In this document: piece by piece, positions 54,143 through 61,983 of the stretch
Layout: each line of letters opens with the position of its first letter
How positions within the stretch are numbered: the first letter of the stretch is position 1
Assembly (NCBI RefSeq): GCF_025060755.1
Contig: NZ_JANYUY010000005.1
Span: 1 to 64,000, forward strand
DNA: 64,000 bases
Direction: 5' to 3'
DNA from: Paenibacillus doosanensis
GTDB lineage: Bacteria; Bacillota; Bacilli; Paenibacillales; NBRC-103111
Program-made: the position numbers and the translations under genes
Notes under the pieces: generated by a model
Told to the model about the DNA's origin: nothing
The model's database searches: none
What the model saw: only the letters and a program-made list of their open reading frames with translations

Positions 54143-55203
54143 GTCGATTTAACGGAGTCGTCACCGTGCCGGAGAACGATTCCTCCATCCGGGAAGCGTT
54201 CCTTCCCGTTATTCATCCGAATGACAGCCATGCGGCCAATCTGCTGGAGCTGGATAACGGAGATTTGCTGTGCGTTTGGTTCAACGGAAGCGGGGAAGGC
54301 AATCCCGATACGAATATCGTCATGTCCAGGCTGCCTGCCGGCTCGCATGTCTGGGAAGCGCCGGTGCAGCTGTCGGGCGATCCGGAGAGATCGGAGCAAA
54401 ATCCGGTTTTGTTTCAGGCGCCGGACGGTAAGCTATGGCTGATGCATACGTCGAACGAGCCGCATAATCAGAAAACGTCCAGAGTCGTCCGCCGCATTTC
54501 CGAAGACAGGGGCTTCACTTGGGGACCTCCCGAGGTGCTGTTCGACGGTATGGGCATCTTCCTGCGCCAGCCGATTGTGGTGCTGAGCAACGGCGACTGG
54601 ATATTGCCGGCCTATTATTGCAAGATGGACGGACATTACAGCGTCGTCCAGATCAGTACGGACCAAGGCCGTACCTGGCAGGAACACCCGGTTCAAGGAA
54701 GCGTTCACCGCGTCCAAATGAATATTGTGGAGCTAGGCAGCGGTGTGCTGTATGCCGTATTCCGCAGCCGGCAGGCCGACCGGATTTATACGAGCCATTC
54801 CTATGACAAGGGAAGAACCTGGACCGTTCCGGTTAAAAGCAAGCTTGCCAACAACAATTCGTCCATTCAGCTGACCCGCCTGCATAACGGTCATCTGGCG
54901 CTTATTTTCAACGATTCCACGATGGAGCGCGACCAATTCCGCTGGGTGTCCAGCAAAGGAAATTTCCGCCGGAAGCCTTTGCGCACGCCGCTTACGCTGG
55001 CCATATCCGAAGATGAAGGGCAGACATGGCCGTACTTCCGTAACGTGCAGATGGCGGATCTGGAGTACAAGGACTCCGAGATCGGATATTCGTATCCCTC
55101 CATTATTACGACAAAAGACGGTGCGATTCATGTCGCATTTTCATACTTGCGAAAAGGAATTAAGTATGTTCGTGTAGAAGAAGAGTGGGCGAGGCAGGAA
55201 TAA
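54139..55203 (+). CDS. BNR-repeat sialidase-like propeller enzyme 2
   Basis: 354 aa from ATG 54139, in the ATGA overlap. No signal peptide. Paralogous to the protein at 50753: both have HANLLEL/HASTLEV plus GxxxxxWFxG near the N-terminus, Asp-box-like STDQGRTWQE and SYDKGRTWTV, an LANNNSSIQL loop, a GNFRRKPLRTPLTLAISEDEGQTW region and a C-terminal EIGYSYPSII. The translational coupling to the (alpha/alpha)6 glycosidase suggests that the two act on adjacent linkages. Confidence 0.75.
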   Translation: MSRFNGVVTVPENDSSIREAFLPVIHPNDSHAANLLELDNGDLLCVWFNGSGEGNPDTNIVMSRLPAGSHVWEAPVQLSGDPERSEQNPVLFQAPDGKLWLMHTSNEPHNQKTSRVVRRISEDRGFTWGPPEVLFDGMGIFLRQPIVVLSNGDWILPAYYCKMDGHYSVVQISTDQGRTWQEHPVQGSVHRVQMNIVELGSGVLYAVFRSRQADRIYTSHSYDKGRTWTVPVKSKLANNNSSIQLTRLHNGHLALIFNDSTMERDQFRWVSSKGNFRRKPLRTPLTLAISEDEGQTWPYFRNVQMADLEYKDSEIGYSYPSIITTKDGAIHVAFSYLRKGIKYVRVEEEWARQE

Positions 55204-55279
55204 ATTTCCTGTCCTCGGCCGAATTGCGGCATTTTCTGGCTGGAGCAACACAAATATCATGTACCTGAGGTGAATGGAC

Positions 55280-56170
55280 ATGAACGGAAGAATCGATCAT
55301 TTATGTGGCGACCTCTTCTTTGACGAAAATATGGATATTTTCATCAATCGCGAATTGGAATCGTTTACAACGGCGCAGCATACGCATGATTTTACGGAAA
55401 TCAGCTTTGTGGGGGAAGGCAGCGGCTATCATTATATTGAAGATCAGGTCATTCCGATCAAGCAGGGCGATCTGTTCCTCATTCCTATCGGAACCTCGCA
55501 TGTATTTCGCCCGTCTTCGCCGAAGCAGGACAAGACGCTGGTCATTTACAACTGTATCTTCCGCAATGAGCTGCTGGATCAGTGGAAGTCTATTTTGCAA
55601 AAGGACTCGTTTACATACAATATTTTTTACTATCCGCATGAGTGCAGCGAACGGTGGCTGCATTTTCAAGATAAACACGATACGTTCTCGGCGATGTTCC
55701 AAACGATGTACTCCGAATATTTGAAACGAAACACCGGCTTCGACACGGTGCTGGTCGCCCTCCTCATACAGATGCTTGTGATGCTGAAGCGGTTCGAGCT
55801 GAAAAATGAAGAAGAGCCGGCGTCGTTCAGCAAGCTGGAGGAAGTCGTCCACTTCATCAAATGCAACTACACGCAGAACATTACAGTTCAGGATGTAGCC
55901 GATTATTTTTACTTGAGCGCGAGCCATTTTCAACGGTTGTTTAAAAAGACGACAGGACTTACGTTCACCCAATATTTGCAAAATGTCCGTATTCAAAAAT
56001 GCTGCGAGCTGCTGAAATCGACCGATATCCCGATTTATCAAATTGCCAACCAGGTCGGTTATTTGGATATGAAGTTTTTCCATGCGCTGTTTCGCAAAAA
56101 AACCGGCGTGACGCCTCGTCAGTACAGACAAAACTTTCAGGAATTCGAAGACAAAGCGATATCGCTTTAA
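55280..56170 (+). CDS. AraC-family transcriptional regulator of the locus
   Basis: 296 aa; ATG 55280 chosen for its 7-nt spacing to GAGGTG, with ATG 55274 as alternative. N-terminal cupin sensor (about 15-110: HTHDFTEISFVGEGSGYHYI, IKQGDLFLIP) and C-terminal two-helix AraC domain (about 190-290: VQDVADYFYLSASHFQRLFKKTTG and IYQIANQVGYLDMKFFHALFRKKTG). It probably binds a sugar released by the pathway and activates the operons carrying the CCTATAG boxes; that link is inferred from position. Confidence 0.9.
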   Translation: MNGRIDHLCGDLFFDENMDIFINRELESFTTAQHTHDFTEISFVGEGSGYHYIEDQVIPIKQGDLFLIPIGTSHVFRPSSPKQDKTLVIYNCIFRNELLDQWKSILQKDSFTYNIFYYPHECSERWLHFQDKHDTFSAMFQTMYSEYLKRNTGFDTVLVALLIQMLVMLKRFELKNEEEPASFSKLEEVVHFIKCNYTQNITVQDVADYFYLSASHFQRLFKKTTGLTFTQYLQNVRIQKCCELLKSTDIPIYQIANQVGYLDMKFFHALFRKKTGVTPRQYRQNFQEFEDKAISL

Positions 56171-56435
56171 GCTAGGAGGGCTGGCCATCATACGGGTGCA
56201 GCTCTTTTTGCACTGCGCAGAGTGCACAAGGTTTAGAAAGCCGGTGAAAAAAGAGCGGAGGGGCCATTTAAATCTGGGGAAAAACGGATTTTCTCCGTGG
56301 GAAAAAGGAAATAACCATCCCCAAACATTCAAGAAATCAGGGGACAAGAGCGATCGGAGGATGCTTTCGCATGCGCAGTCAGCGTTTTTCACCGCTTCTA
56401 GACGGATTCCAGAAAAACAAGCGGAGGGATGATCG

Positions 56436-57458
56436 ATGTGGTCGCCGGATGAATTTTTAAACGATTTGTATGATAGCCAGGCGTTGAACGGGCAGGCAAG
56501 CAAGCTTAAGCCGTGGGAGCAGAGAAAGCATGAGGTGAGAGAGCGGCTGCTGCAATCGCTCGGCCGGTTCCCGGCAATGCCCGAGGCGTTGAACCCGGTT
56601 TTGCTGGAGCGGCAAGAGAAGGACGGCTATACGCTGGAGCGCATCGCTTACACCACCTTTGAGCGTTTGCGAATGCCTGCATATTTGCTGATTCCGCATG
56701 GAATCGCTCAACCTGCTCCTGCTGTGATCGCCTGGCACGGGCACGGTTACGGGAGCCGGGAAATTGTCGGATTACAGCCGGACGGTGCCGGCGAGGAGGG
56801 GAATCCGGGGCTTACCGGTCATTTCGCTCTGCAGCTTGTGCGGCGGGGGCTTGTTGTGATGGCTCCCGAAATTATCGGCTTCGGCGATCGGCGGCTTGCT
56901 GCGGAGCGGAGCAAAGATCCGCGGAAAGCGAGCTCCTGCCATGCGCTTGCCTCCAGATTGCTGATGTACGGCAGAACGGCGGCCGGATTGCGTGTTCTGG
57001 AAGCGATTCGTTCGCTGGATTATTTGCTCGGCAGGAGCGAGGTCGATGCGGCGCGGATCGGAACGATGGGTTTCTCCGGAGGGGGAATGATCGCGGCTTT
57101 CAGCGCGGCTCTGGATGAGCGGATCGGGGCGGCGGTGCTGAGCGCCTATGCGAGCACGTTCCGGGGCAGTCTGCTTGCGATGAATCATTGTATCGACAAT
57201 TATTTGCCGTCTATTTTGCCTTACGCCGATTTACCCGAGCTGATAGGGCTGATCGCGCCTAGGTCGCTGTTTGTCGAATCGGGCACAGAGGACCCGTTAT
57301 TTCCTTGCGAGTCCGTGAAGGCTGCGCTCTCGGCGCTAGAGGGAATCTACGCCGCCGAGGGGGCTGGAGAACGTCTCGGAAGCGATTTATTTCCGGGCAA
57401 ACACGAGGTTTCGGGGCGCCGGTCCTATGAATGGCTGGCTTCCGCGCTGAGAGCCTGA
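56436..57458 (+). CDS. Alpha/beta-hydrolase, likely carbohydrate esterase
   Basis: 340 aa, ATG after GCGGAGGGATG, no signal peptide. Alpha/beta-hydrolase fold with the nucleophile elbow GTMGFSGGGMIAAF (about 209-222), an oxyanion-region AWHGHGYGS, acid Asp in ESGTEDPLFP and His in PGKHEVSG, so the triad is complete. It resembles the acetyl-xylan-esterase/dienelactone hydrolase-like enzymes of Paenibacillus sugar loci. The intervening 56171-56435 stretch holds no gene I can support, only a short TGCACT/AGTGCA inverted repeat. Confidence 0.78.
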   Translation: MWSPDEFLNDLYDSQALNGQASKLKPWEQRKHEVRERLLQSLGRFPAMPEALNPVLLERQEKDGYTLERIAYTTFERLRMPAYLLIPHGIAQPAPAVIAWHGHGYGSREIVGLQPDGAGEEGNPGLTGHFALQLVRRGLVVMAPEIIGFGDRRLAAERSKDPRKASSCHALASRLLMYGRTAAGLRVLEAIRSLDYLLGRSEVDAARIGTMGFSGGGMIAAFSAALDERIGAAVLSAYASTFRGSLLAMNHCIDNYLPSILPYADLPELIGLIAPRSLFVESGTEDPLFPCESVKAALSALEGIYAAEGAGERLGSDLFPGKHEVSGRRSYEWLASALRA

Positions 57459-57462
57459 GCAT

Positions 57463-57522
57463 GATTACCCTATAGAGTAAGTTATCATCACCTATAATCG
57501 CGTAATGGGGTGGAGGTATAAT
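57463..57522 (+). promoter_or_regulatory. AraC-type box plus promoter of the ABC importer operon
   Basis: GATTACCCTATAG (57463-57475), half-site ATCGCG (57497-57502) and -10 TATAAT (57517-57522). CCTATAG to -10 is 48 bp, identical to the 51848/51896 arrangement. Predicted transcription start near 57529 gives a leader of about 330 nt. Confidence 0.65.
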
Positions 57523-57524
57523 GA

Positions 57525-57631
57525 TAAAAACGCTTACCGAAGCACAAGCATCGATGAGCGACCGCGAATAGAGGTAGTTTTTATCGCCAATAGAAATATC
57601 GCTTCCCGGCGCTTGCGCTTCGGTGAAGTCA
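57525..57631 (+). repeat. Structured 107-bp repeat, copy 1, in the importer leader
   Basis: Starts TAAAAACGCTTACCGAAGC and ends GCGCTTCGGTGAAGTCA. With copy 2 it differs only at one loop (TG versus CAG). Internal pairing: GATAAAAAC with GTTTTTATC, extended by TACC/GGTA, and CTTC-CCG-GCGC with GCGC-TT-CGG-T-GAAG. The first 14 bases match the cre consensus at 12 of 14 positions. Confidence 0.85.
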
Positions 57632-57648
57632 GGATTTCTATGTGGAGG

Positions 57649-57756
57649 TAAAAACGCTTACCGAAGCACAAGCATCGATGAGCGACCGCGAATAGAGGTA
57701 GTTTTTATCGCCAATAGAAATATCGCTTCCCGGCGCTCAGCGCTTCGGTGAAGTCA
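57649..57756 (+). repeat. Structured 108-bp repeat, copy 2, in the importer leader
   Basis: Second tandem copy, 124 bp after the first, also preceded by TGGAGGTA but lacking the 8-bp segment that gives copy 1 its TATAAT. It carries the same cre-like TAAAAACGCTTACC (57649-57662). The interval 57459-57858 holds the promoter, these two copies and the ATPase ribosome site, and no gene. Confidence 0.85.
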
Positions 57757-57858
57757 AGCCACCGGACCCAGCAGGTCTGTGCGGCGAATGTCTTTGTTTC
57801 CGGCGGAAATGTGAAACCGTTGTCAAAAGCTATGAAAATGATTATTGGGGGTGCCGCA

Positions 57859-58980
57859 ATGGGGCGCATTCTTTTAAACCACATCGAAAAACGATACGGA
57901 AAGGAAAAAGGGCAGGCCGTAAAAGATTTTAATTTGGAAATTCTCGACGGCGAATTTTTGGTTATGGTCGGACCGTCCGGCTGCGGCAAATCGACAACGC
58001 TCCGCATGATCGCTGGGCTTGAGGACATTTCCTCCGGCGAGCTCTATATCGGAGACCAACTGGTCAATCATTTGCCGCCCAAGGATCGCGATATTGCGAT
58101 GGTATTTCAGAACTACGCCTTGTATCCGAATATGAGCGTATACGAGAATATCGCTTTCGGTCTCAGGCTGCGCAAAATGCCCAAGCATGAAATCGATCTT
58201 GCAGTCAAAAAAACGGCGAGAATTCTCGAAATCGAGCAGTTTTTAAGCCGCAAGCCGAAGCAGTTGTCCGGCGGTCAGCGCCAGCGCGTAGCCTTGGGCC
58301 GGGCGATCGTGCGCAATCCTCAGGTGTTTTTGATGGATGAGCCATTGTCCAATCTGGACGCCAAGCTGAGGGTGCAGATGAGGACCGAGATTATCCGCCT
58401 GCACAAGCAACTCGGGGTAACGATGGTCTACGTCACGCATGACCAGGTCGAGGCGATGACGATGGGGCATCGGATCGTGGTGATGAAAGACGGCATCATT
58501 CAGCAAGTCGATACGCCGCAAAAAATTTACAATCACCCGCGCAACATGTTCGTAGCGGGCTTTATCGGAACGCCGCCGATCAATCTGGTGGAGGGGCAAA
58601 TCAAGGAAAACGCCGACGGCGAGCTGGAGTTTCATACAAGCCGTTACGCGCTAAAAATCCCTGCCGAACATTCGAACGTGCTGCGCAGCAAAAAAAAGGT
58701 CGACCGCAACGTGATTCTCGGTATTCGCTGTGAGAACGTCCACCTTGAGCCCGCCTTTCGCGAGGCGAATCCGGGTGCCCAAATCGTCGGAATACAAAAA
58801 ATTAATGAGCTGATGGGAGCCGACTTGTATTTGTATATGGACATCGGCGCGCCGAATCTGTTTATCGTCCGCACCCGTCCCGAACATCAATTTGTAGAAA
58901 ATGAAAAGCTGACGCTAACGCTTGCGATGAATAAAGCGCTCTTCTTCGATAAAGATACGATGGATAATTTGGCATACTAA
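57859..58980 (+). CDS. Carbohydrate ABC importer ATPase (MsmX/UgpC type)
   Basis: 373 aa from ATG 57859 (GGGGGTG upstream); an in-frame ATG at 57748 lies inside the repeat and has no ribosome site. Walker A GPSGCGKST, Q-loop VFQNYALYPNMSVYEN, signature LSGGQRQR, Walker B VFLMDEPLSNLD and VTHD are intact. The C-terminal about 140 residues are the OB/TOBE regulatory domains of MalK-type ATPases. In many Bacilli one MsmX serves all sugar importers; here a dedicated copy opens the importer operon, though sharing is possible. Confidence 0.9.
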   Translation: MGRILLNHIEKRYGKEKGQAVKDFNLEILDGEFLVMVGPSGCGKSTTLRMIAGLEDISSGELYIGDQLVNHLPPKDRDIAMVFQNYALYPNMSVYENIAFGLRLRKMPKHEIDLAVKKTARILEIEQFLSRKPKQLSGGQRQRVALGRAIVRNPQVFLMDEPLSNLDAKLRVQMRTEIIRLHKQLGVTMVYVTHDQVEAMTMGHRIVVMKDGIIQQVDTPQKIYNHPRNMFVAGFIGTPPINLVEGQIKENADGELEFHTSRYALKIPAEHSNVLRSKKKVDRNVILGIRCENVHLEPAFREANPGAQIVGIQKINELMGADLYLYMDIGAPNLFIVRTRPEHQFVENEKLTLTLAMNKALFFDKDTMDNLAY

Positions 58981-59013
58981 GCTTGAAGCTAAAGAAACAG
59001 CGGAGGGATGGAG

Positions 59014-61983
59014 TTGAAGACATTAGTAAGAACCCGCCCGTGGCTGGCCACTGTGCTGGCGCTCGTCTTTGTGCTGGGCCCTACGCTCCCCGGGCTCGCC
59101 GATGGCAGCGGCGAGTCGCCGGGAAGCGGCGCGACCGATGCAAAGACTACCGGGATTGTGAAGAAAGCGGATGAGAGTCAATCCCTTGATCCGTACTATT
59201 TGGAAGTGCTGGAGAAGTGGAAGAAAAACGGCGCCGCCATGGACCACAAGGGAATGATTACGGTTCCCGGCAATGCGGTGAGCGGCAAGTCCGAGCAGGC
59301 GAATGTGAGCGCAGGCTCTTACGACGGGAAAAACAACGTCTTGATATGGAACGCTCAAGGCGACGAATGGATTGAATATGAGGTGAACGTCGAGCAAGGC
59401 GGGTTGTACACGATGGAGCTTTCGTACCATCCGTTCGTCGATCCGAAGCACCGCAAGCCGATCGCCTGGAACGTATCGGTGGACGGAGCCAATCCTTATC
59501 TGGAATCGAAATCCGTCCAGCTGTATCGGCATTGGAAGGACCAGCTTCCGGCGCGCACCGACGATAACGGAGACGAGATACGCCCGATGGCGGAAGATGT
59601 TTCCGGCTGGCTGAGCGATTCGTTCCGCGATTCCGGGGGCTCGTATGAGGACCCGCTGCTCTGGTATTTGACGCCGGGCAAGCACAAGATTCGCTTCGCC
59701 GGCAGCGATCCGGTCGCCATCGAATCCGTCTCGTTCAAAGCGCCGGTCATTACGGACCCGTATCAGACGGTCCGAAGAACGTCTCCGGCCGACGCGGCTG
59801 CGGTGCAAGCCGATCCGATCGTCATCGAGGCCGAGCAGGTCGATTGGAAAAACGATTCATCCATCCCGTTGTCTTATGACAACGACATCGCATCCGTTCC
59901 GTACGTACGGGGCAAAATTACATACAATACGATCGACGGAGAACGGTGGTCCACCGGCAATCAGGAGGCCAGCTGGAGCTTCGAGGTTCCGGAAAGCGGG
60001 TATTACAAGATCGCGATGCGGGCGCAGCAGTCGTTCCTCTCGAACCGTTCGTCCTTCCGTACGATCTCGATTAACGGCAAGGTGCCGTTTGCCGAGCTGA
60101 AGGCGTACCGTTTCCTGTACGCTTCCGGCTGGAAAGGCGTTACGCTGGAGGATAGCGCAGGCAAGCCGTTCGAATTTTATTTGCAAAAAGGAAAAAATAC
60201 GTTATCGATGCGCGTAACGCAAGCGCCTTTGAAGCCGGTCATTATCGATCTGGAGAGCGGCATTGCCGATTTGAAAAAGCTGGCGGCCGATTTAAAAGCG
60301 CTGACGGGAGGCGTGGACGATAAAAACCGGACATGGGAAATCCGCAAGGATCTTCCGGGCTTCATCGAGCAATTAGGCGCTCTCGGGAAAAAGCTGGCCG
60401 ATGTGCGCACAAGGCTGGAAACCGTTAACGGACGTCCGGACGCCGTGTCGCAAGGCATCGTGACCGTCGAGCAGGACATTCAGTCGCTGCTGAAAAACGA
60501 GAATGAAATTCCGTACGAAGCGAGCCGGCTGGTGACGCTGCAGGGGAAAATCGGCGATTTGATTCAGCAGCTCAATACACAGCCGCTCCAGCTCGACCGG
60601 ATCTTCATTGCGCCGGTAGAGAAGAGCTTTCCGAAAATGGAAGCGTCGATGCCGCAAAAAATTCAAGGGGCCTTCATTAATTTCTTTTATTCCTTTATGC
60701 CGAAGGAAAATTTGAATAAAATGCAGGACGATGTACTGAACGTGTGGGTGCTGCGCGGAAGGGACTATGTGAATTTGCTGCAGGATTTGGCCAATGAATC
60801 GTTCACCCCGCAGACCGGCATCAAAGTGAAGGTCAACCTGCTCCCCGACGCAGGATTGCTCGTGCTGATGAACGCCGCGGGGATAGCGCCAGACGTCGCT
60901 TTGGGGCTCGGACAGGACTTGCCGTTCGAGTATGCAATGCGTAACGGAATATACGATTTAAAGCAATTTCCGGATTTTGACGAAGTGTACAAACAGTTTG
61001 CTCCGGGTTCGTGGACGCCGTTCTATTATAACGGCGGCTACTACGGAATGCCGGAAACGCAGACGTTCCAGATGATGTATTACCGCAAGGATGTGCTGCA
61101 AAGTCTGGGCCTTAGCGTCCCCGACACTTGGGACGATGTGTATAAAATGCTGCCGATTCTGCAGCAAAACGGCATGAACATTACGCCGGTCGGCCATAAC
61201 CCGTTCTTCCTTCAGAACGGCGCCGATTATTTTGCGGCGGACGGTTCCAAGACCGCACTCGGAACGGAGAAGGGCTTCGATTCGTTCAAGAAATGGACCG
61301 ACCTGTACAACAAGTACGCGGTCGACCGCTCGCTCTCCAGTTTTTATCAGCATTTCCGCGACGGCACGATCCCGCTCGGGATCGGCGATCTTGGGATGTA
61401 TATCGAGCTGACGGTAGCCGCTCCCGAGCTGAACGGGTGGTGGGGCGTCGCTCCGATTCCCGGCGTGAAGCAGCCGGACGGCACTGTAGCCCGCTGGATG
61501 GGCGGAGGCATGCAATCCTCCGCAATTTTCAAACAAACGAAGAAGCCGCAGGAGAGCTGGGAGTTTCTCAAATGGTGGACGTCGGCTGAAATTCAGGAGC
61601 GCTACGGCACTGATCTGGAGACGCTGAACGGCGTCAGCTTCCGCTGGAACACGTCGAATATCGACGCTTTCGCCAAGCTTCCTTGGAAAAAAGACGATTT
61701 GAACGCGATCATGGAGCAGTGGAGATGGTTCAGAGAAATTCCTAACGTACCGGGCAGCTATTTCATGGAGCGCGAGCTGCAGAACGCCTGGAACCGGACG
61801 GTCGTGGACGGAATCAATTACCGAACCTCTCTGGAGACCGCCATTGTCGATATCGACAGGGAGATTCAAAGGAAAATGCAGGAATTCCATTTTATCGACG
61901 ACAACGGCAATGTCGTGAAGTCATTAAACTTGCCTAGTATAACCAAACCGTGGGAAGGGGTGGATAAGTATGTTAAAAAGTGA
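59014..61983 (+). CDS. Very large extracellular solute-binding protein with CBM-like modules
   Basis: 989 aa. TTG 59014 is chosen because GGAGG lies 7 nt before it; ATG 59008 would be 1 nt from it. A signal peptide or anchor is at about 9-28 (ATVLALVFVLGPTLPGLADG) without a lipobox Cys. Two CBM6/35-like beta-sandwiches: about 80-245 (EWIEYEVNVEQGGLYTMELS) and about 265-405 (IVIEAEQVDWKND ... KNTLSMRV). A coiled-coil linker spans about 409-530, then a type 1 sugar-binding domain from about 573 (VWVLRGRDYVNLLQDLA ... GGYYGMPETQTFQMMYYRKD). It overlaps the permease by 14 bp. Confidence 0.87.
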   Translation: MKTLVRTRPWLATVLALVFVLGPTLPGLADGSGESPGSGATDAKTTGIVKKADESQSLDPYYLEVLEKWKKNGAAMDHKGMITVPGNAVSGKSEQANVSAGSYDGKNNVLIWNAQGDEWIEYEVNVEQGGLYTMELSYHPFVDPKHRKPIAWNVSVDGANPYLESKSVQLYRHWKDQLPARTDDNGDEIRPMAEDVSGWLSDSFRDSGGSYEDPLLWYLTPGKHKIRFAGSDPVAIESVSFKAPVITDPYQTVRRTSPADAAAVQADPIVIEAEQVDWKNDSSIPLSYDNDIASVPYVRGKITYNTIDGERWSTGNQEASWSFEVPESGYYKIAMRAQQSFLSNRSSFRTISINGKVPFAELKAYRFLYASGWKGVTLEDSAGKPFEFYLQKGKNTLSMRVTQAPLKPVIIDLESGIADLKKLAADLKALTGGVDDKNRTWEIRKDLPGFIEQLGALGKKLADVRTRLETVNGRPDAVSQGIVTVEQDIQSLLKNENEIPYEASRLVTLQGKIGDLIQQLNTQPLQLDRIFIAPVEKSFPKMEASMPQKIQGAFINFFYSFMPKENLNKMQDDVLNVWVLRGRDYVNLLQDLANESFTPQTGIKVKVNLLPDAGLLVLMNAAGIAPDVALGLGQDLPFEYAMRNGIYDLKQFPDFDEVYKQFAPGSWTPFYYNGGYYGMPETQTFQMMYYRKDVLQSLGLSVPDTWDDVYKMLPILQQNGMNITPVGHNPFFLQNGADYFAADGSKTALGTEKGFDSFKKWTDLYNKYAVDRSLSSFYQHFRDGTIPLGIGDLGMYIELTVAAPELNGWWGVAPIPGVKQPDGTVARWMGGGMQSSAIFKQTKKPQESWEFLKWWTSAEIQERYGTDLETLNGVSFRWNTSNIDAFAKLPWKKDDLNAIMEQWRWFREIPNVPGSYFMERELQNAWNRTVVDGINYRTSLETAIVDIDREIQRKMQEFHFIDDNGNVVKSLNLPSITKPWEGVDKYVKK

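Noticed and set aside
56196-56432. 78-codon plus-strand frame between araC and the esterase gene
   Set aside because: No ribosome site, biased basic composition, no motif; ends just before the esterase ribosome site.
55301-56503. 400-codon minus-strand frame opposite the AraC gene
   Set aside because: Shadow of the AraC reading frame; crosses the intergenic region without start signals.
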